64,000 nt of DNA from Sipunculus nudus (taxonomy: Eukaryota; Annelida; Sipuncula; Golfingiida; Sipunculidae). Under the pieces are notes generated by a model. That model searched no databases and had not been told where the DNA came from. It saw nothing but the letters and a program-made list of their open reading frames with translations. Numbering within the stretch: position 1 is the first letter of the stretch; the number at the start of each line of letters is the position of its first letter. The stretch is taken from positions 22,452,882-22,516,881 of the forward strand of contig CM049317.1 of the NCBI GenBank assembly GCA_026874595.1, written 5' to 3'. The position numbers and the translations under genes are program-made. Positions 61,450-64,000 of this stretch are shown piece after piece.

Positions 61450-62857
61450 ACTTGACTTGAATGGCAGTAATTTTCCAATTTTTTGTAGGGAGGTCCTAGG
61501 TAAATTTTATAGGAAACTAAAGTTGTGTCACTGAAGCCTATATTTTGCTCCCTATGGGCCGATAACATGATTTTGAGCACCAAGACAGACCGGGTAAAGA
61601 TTGTATCCATTTTCCTTCGAACCCTCTATTGTAAAATGCTTGGAATCCTGGGCAGGTTTCCTATTAATTCTTAAATATTTATTTTCTGTCAATTTTTCAC
61701 CATAGTTACATTAGCCATAGACTATTTCACAGACGATATATAACATCAATTAAAGAAATGAGCACCCAGTCAAATTTAGCTCATAGCACATGGACCACTT
61801 GTTTTCAAATGAAGTGGTCGTCTGTTAACACTTACAAATTGTCACTGTTGGACCTAGAATCTTCTTACTCAACAACCAGGGAGGTTCATAAAAAGTATAC
61901 CTTGAAACCTGATATTAGGTCTCAGTTACCCATATTCTTTAAGTTTTTAGGCTCGTAAATACGCCAGAATAATTAAAAAATATATACAAATGCTGCAGTA
62001 TCTGAATAACTGATCTATTGCTCGCCATAATTCCTTGCACGCATTTCCATCAATCATTGAATATTTCATCATTTCCTATAGACTTGTGGCACCAACTCGA
62101 TATTTTTTTAACGCATTTTTCCATTTATTTTGGAGACTTTCACTCTGGGAGACATGTTGCCCATTGTTCAGTTATCCATAAATTCAGCTAACCGTGATGG
62201 CCTATGGAACACTCGTTTACGTTTAAGCACATTGTAAAATCAGTATCTTAAATTTGGCCAAACGTTTCATATAAACACTATTGATTTAATTTTCACAGTA
62301 TGTATAAATAATGATTTAATCTAATAAAATCTGAAATTTGAAAATAAAAGCTCAAAAATGGGGCTAGAAATTGAATCCTTATTGCATTGACTTTCATTTC
62401 AAGTCTGCCCTGCCTTGGTAATCTTATCAGTAAAGCAACATTGGTTGAGCACCCCTATTGTTATAGGTGTTATACAGTAATTCTCATATCACCCATCCCT
62501 CCTCCTTCCTTACCCCCCCCCCCCTCCACACACAGCAATATTTATCGAGTGTAATGCAGTAATTGCTATTGTTTGAACTGTATTTTCTTAACTGTAAAGC
62601 TTTTTCCACTCATATATATAAACATTACGTGAGATGGTAATGCAAGGAGTAATCCAGGTATGTAGCTTCTTCAAAGAATTTGATTGTTTGTTTAGAAAAT
62701 TTCAACGAACTATAATATAAGAAAACCCACCAGAAAGCATAATGAGGCAATATATGAGCTGGATTAATGAAAAATAAGGTTACAATTTAGAATCGGGAAT
62801 TCGCGATAAAGTGTTATTTTAATATGTTTTTATCATTTTGCACATTTATAAAATATA
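61450..62857. other. Gene-free stretch
   Basis: No supported gene. A poly-C run lies at 62513-62525. Confidence 0.45.
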
Positions 62858-62859
62858 TA

Positions 62860-63888
62860 CAGTAGAGCGCCGCTATTCCGAATGCCGAATTTAAAAAAAA
62901 CGTTTTTCCGAAATTTGAAAATCGGAAACCAAAATATTTTTTTTAAGCATGTTAATATCTCAAATGATTTTCTTTGTAATTACGGTTGATGGAGCCTGCA
63001 ACCAAGTGTTTAAGCCCAGTGGTGACCTTAATTAATTAGTTCTGGGCCGATGTTGTCGCCGGGCAAGGTCAGAAAACTACAGCTAGTTCTGCAACGCTAG
63101 GTTCCCCTTTTGCCCAGAAAGCGGTTGAGTAGTTTATCCGAGGGGCACTTTTGTGTTATCAACCATTATCTCGCTTTTACTCAAGCAAGCCTAGTTCGTC
63201 GGCTTGGGCTGGGTATCACACCAAATAACTGAGCAGTTTACTCGCATGGACATTGGTGAGGTATCATTTATACATCGCTTGTGCTCAAATAGGTCTATAT
63301 GTGCGAGGACAAAGCATGCCGGTCGGGCCATACAGATAAGCAGTACATTTATAAAAACAATTGTGTCATCTACTAAACTCGCCGTTATTCAGCTTTTTCA
63401 TCATTTCACTTCACTGTCAAGAAGAACACTACTGAAGCACAATCGTCTTGATGTCAATTGTCAGAGATATAGAGTCAAAGAAGAGAAAACCGATCGCTGT
63501 ATGCCTTGATGACAAGGTGACAATCCTTGAGCGTCCAGACTGTGGTGACAAGCCTGCCATCATCCAGATGTTAAAAAATAAAGAGAACATTCTCAAGTCA
63601 GGAAGTTAATTATGCGACGTAGGCAAGGGTATTCAAATAGTTACATTAGATCTGAAAGTTATAGATTATCTTTACCAATCAAGCTCTGCAATACATACAA
63701 TATTTTTATATGTCAGTTACGTAGGTCAAAAAGAAACAAGGTGTTCCCTAAGTAAAGTGGCGTTAAAATAATCACTAACTGTTGTACGAACTTGCCGCTT
63801 TATCCCAGACCGATTTTTTTCGAAAAATCATTTTTTTCCGAAAGAAGAGTTTGTCCCCTGACGTTTTCGGATCAATTGCGCTGTACTG
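62860..63888 (+). mobile_element. Pogo/Tigger-type DNA transposon, internally deleted
   Basis: Left end CAGTAGAGCGCCGCTATTCC and right end (complement) CAGTACAGCGCAATTGATCC are imperfect terminal repeats flanked by TA (62858-62859 and 63889-63890). CAGTR-type ends with TA duplication and TTCCGAA-rich arms are typical of the pogo/Tigger group. The inside holds only the start of a transposase-like frame (63451-63609), so the element cannot move by itself. Confidence 0.75.
63451..63609 (+). pseudogene. CENP-B-like helix-turn-helix remnant of a Tigger transposase
   Basis: 52 codons: KKRKPIAVCLDDKVTILE, then a Gly-Asp-Lys, then MLKNKENILKSGS before TAA. The pattern KRK...LDxKVxILE...ILKNKExIL is the N-terminal DNA-binding helix-turn-helix of CENP-B/Tigger transposases. 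About 10-12 residues in the middle of the usual motif are missing, and nothing of the DDE catalytic domain follows. Non-functional as an enzyme. Confidence 0.65.
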
Positions 63889-64000
63889 TATATATTTTTT
63901 TGTAACAGATAAAATACATCGATGCATAATCCGAAGCTCTTTGGTCTTAATAAGGGATTGATTGTGGTGCATTTTAGAATAGTGAATCAACTAACATATT

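Overview
The window looks like AT-rich, intron-rich animal DNA, most likely from a bivalve or another mollusc. No feature crosses it as a bacterial-style operon. Coding sequence is sparse, exons are short (76-240 bp) with GT-AG junctions, and much of the rest is (AT)n and (CT)n microsatellite, poly-G/poly-C runs, satellites, MITEs and tandem segmental duplications. The protein families seen (BIR domains, C-type lectin receptors, small SnoaL/NTF2-like proteins) and the repeat types (TTCGCG foldback MITEs, GGACGGAC-tailed satellites, tRNA-headed SINEs) fit bivalves, but this is inference; no species is claimed.

Layout. 0-0.5 kb: probable 3' terminal exon of an unidentified minus-strand gene with a poly(A) signal. 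2.2-3.6 kb and 6.06-7.54 kb: two unrelated satellite arrays. 7.86-8.28 kb: a TA-flanked foldback MITE. 9.2-11.3 kb: a plus-strand gene joining an inhibitor-of-apoptosis BIR domain to a protein kinase domain, with phase-consistent introns but several stops and frameshifts in the kinase, so read here as a pseudogene. 14.6-14.95 kb: a foldback repeat. 16.9-42.1 kb: a cluster of SnoaL/NTF2-like genes, mostly on the minus strand. It has two intact four-exon genes (16952-18782 and 38607-40138), a third with a signal peptide (25317-26549), and several relic exons, one on the opposite strand. The cluster is broken up by segmental duplications, a possible LTR at 30.4-31.0 kb and a 4.3-kb terminal-inverted-repeat element at 33203-37513 whose empty site is preserved in the neighbouring duplicate.

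40.5-46 kb holds a tRNA-headed SINE, a perfect 53-bp inverted repeat 1 kb apart, a decayed tRNA-Lys-like sequence and a cluster of CACGTG sites. 47.3-49.2 kb is a purine-rich tract followed by a pyrimidine-rich tract. 49.2-53.5 kb shows no convincing gene. 54.4-61.4 kb: a plus-strand five-exon type I membrane C-type lectin-like receptor with a tyrosine-containing tail; its signal-peptide exon is tandemly repeated, with start and splice donor lost in the extra copies. 62.86-63.89 kb: a pogo/Tigger-type DNA transposon carrying a short CENP-B-like remnant.

The genes do not form a pathway. The common theme is lineage-type expansion by local duplication of small, possibly defence-related families (BIR-kinase, lectin receptor, SnoaL-like proteins), with decay products left beside the intact copies. 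All exon models are conceptual, made by reading splice sites and phases by eye.
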